Positions 63,205 to 64,000 of a stretch of DNA of 64,000 nucleotides are shown piece by piece. The translations under genes and the position numbers were made by a program. Source of the DNA: Turritopsis dohrnii (Eukaryota; Cnidaria; Hydrozoa; Anthoathecata; Oceaniidae); contig BQMF02000267.1 of the NCBI GenBank assembly GCA_027922465.2, positions 186,001 through 250,000 on the forward strand, in the 5' to 3' direction. The stretch's first letter is position 1; every line of letters begins with the position of its first letter. The notes beneath the pieces are model-generated. The model did no database searches, had not been told where the DNA came from, and worked only from the letters and a program-made list of their open reading frames with translations.

Positions 63205-64000
63205 TGCATGTTTTAGGTAATTAAAAGCACTATATTTGAATATATTTTTGGTTGAAAAATTCGCGATTTTTAGCGGTTAAATTTGCAATTTAAAAAATAA
63301 AGCTTTTTTTTCTACTTAAGCTATAACTTTCATTTTTGCACCAGTAGTAGCCCTGCCTTAGGCAAAGAAAGTTATAAAGTTTGAGAGCAAACCGATGAGT
63401 CGTTCAGAAGATATGGGACCCGAAGTACCCCTCAGTAGCGATTTTATGTGAAACATCAAATCTCCAACTTTCAATAAAAAACGGGGGCAATGATAGTGGA
63501 ACAATTTTTTAAACACATCACATTCAACGATCTTTTTAATTATCATTTGGGAAACTGTTATTTTTGCTTTGGGATCTGTGTGACTTTTTTATTTCACATC
63601 GTTTAAACAATAAAAAACAATTAAGCTGCTTCCCTTTGTTTTGCTTAATGGTCAATAAAAATCAACGCATTACTGTAACACTTTTCAACTTTTAATTGAA
63701 AGAAAGAATAACCCCCGTTTTTTGTTGAAAGTTGGAGATTTGATGTTTCTCATAAAATCCCTACTGAGGGGTACTTCGGGTCCCATATCTTCTGAACGAC
63801 TCATCGGTTTGCCCTCAAACTTTATAGCTTTCTTTACTTAAGGCAGGGCTACCACTGGTGCAAAAGTGAAAGTTATAGCTTAAGTAGAAAAAAAGCTTTA
63901 TTTTTTAAATCGCAACTTTAACCGCTAAAAATCGCGAATTTTTCAACCAAAAATATATTCAAACATAGTGCTTTTGATTATCTAAAACATGCAAAAAAAT
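63205..64000. mobile_element. Long foldback element running off the window
   Basis: The left arm (63,205-63,487) and right arm (63,712-64,000) are inverted copies of about 285 bp, sharing GCATGTTTTAGGTAATTAAAAG / CTTTTGATTATCTAAAACATGC, TTCGCGATTTTTAGCGGTTA, CCTGCCTTAGGCAAAGAAAG, ACCGATGAGTCGTTCAGAAG and TACCCCTCAGTAG, with a loop of about 225 bp. No coding region was recognised. The true ends may extend past the window. Confidence 0.85.

Overview
The window looks like a piece of an AT-rich, repeat-dense invertebrate genome, most likely a cnidarian (coral, octocoral or hydrozoan). The reasons are spliced genes with phase-1 secreted modules, a fibrinogen-domain lectin, an MPV17-family gene, and a transposon set common in cnidarian genomes: MULE transposases of the animal 'Mutator-like' domain type, SWIM-YqaJ and ISL2EU-like genes, piggyBac, hAT/KIAA1586-like and an integrase-OTU element. 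The species cannot be fixed from sequence alone.

Layout. Positions 1-33,000 are a graveyard of nested mobile elements. It holds degenerate transposon genes (2.4-3.5 kb, 6.5-7.0 kb), a 1.1-kb tandem duplication (7.0-9.3 kb), a 212-bp satellite (9.6-10.8 kb), a 3.7-kb MULE with terminal inverted repeats (11.27-14.97 kb) inserted into another reading frame, a P-loop NTPase relic, an OTU protease relic, a KIAA1586-like gene, an ISL2EU-like DDE relic, a piggyBac relic joined to a SWIM-YqaJ gene that is itself split by a MITE, and a small three-exon gene carrying a tRNA-derived SINE in an intron. The best-preserved element is at 26,132-30,757. It is 4.6 kb long, bounded by 194-bp inverted repeats and a 5-bp target duplication, and encodes a fusion of retroviral-type integrase, OTU cysteine protease and F-box. 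It sits inside an OB-fold (RPA-like) reading frame. I regard it as the most interesting system in the window.

Positions 33,000-37,000 hold a hAT-like element whose inverted partial copy lies at 62.0-63.1 kb. From 37.9 kb on the window is more gene-like. It holds a small single-pass membrane protein on the minus strand (37.97-39.16 kb), an unrecognised two-exon orphan gene on the plus strand (40.06-44.16 kb), an eight-exon secreted cysteine-rich gene on the minus strand (44.89-50.04 kb) in which all seven introns are phase 1, a small cysteine peptide gene with a duplicated exon (51.1-51.6 kb), an intact intronless fibrinogen-domain protein (52.8-54.0 kb), and the first exons of an MPV17L2-like gene (60.15 kb onward, running off the window). 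MITEs of at least five types are scattered between them.

The secreted genes (cysteine-rich repeats, cysteine peptide, fibrinogen lectin) lie next to each other, but nothing in the sequence shows that they work together. All gene models were built by eye from open frames, splice-site consensus and phase agreement. No database search or transcript evidence was available.
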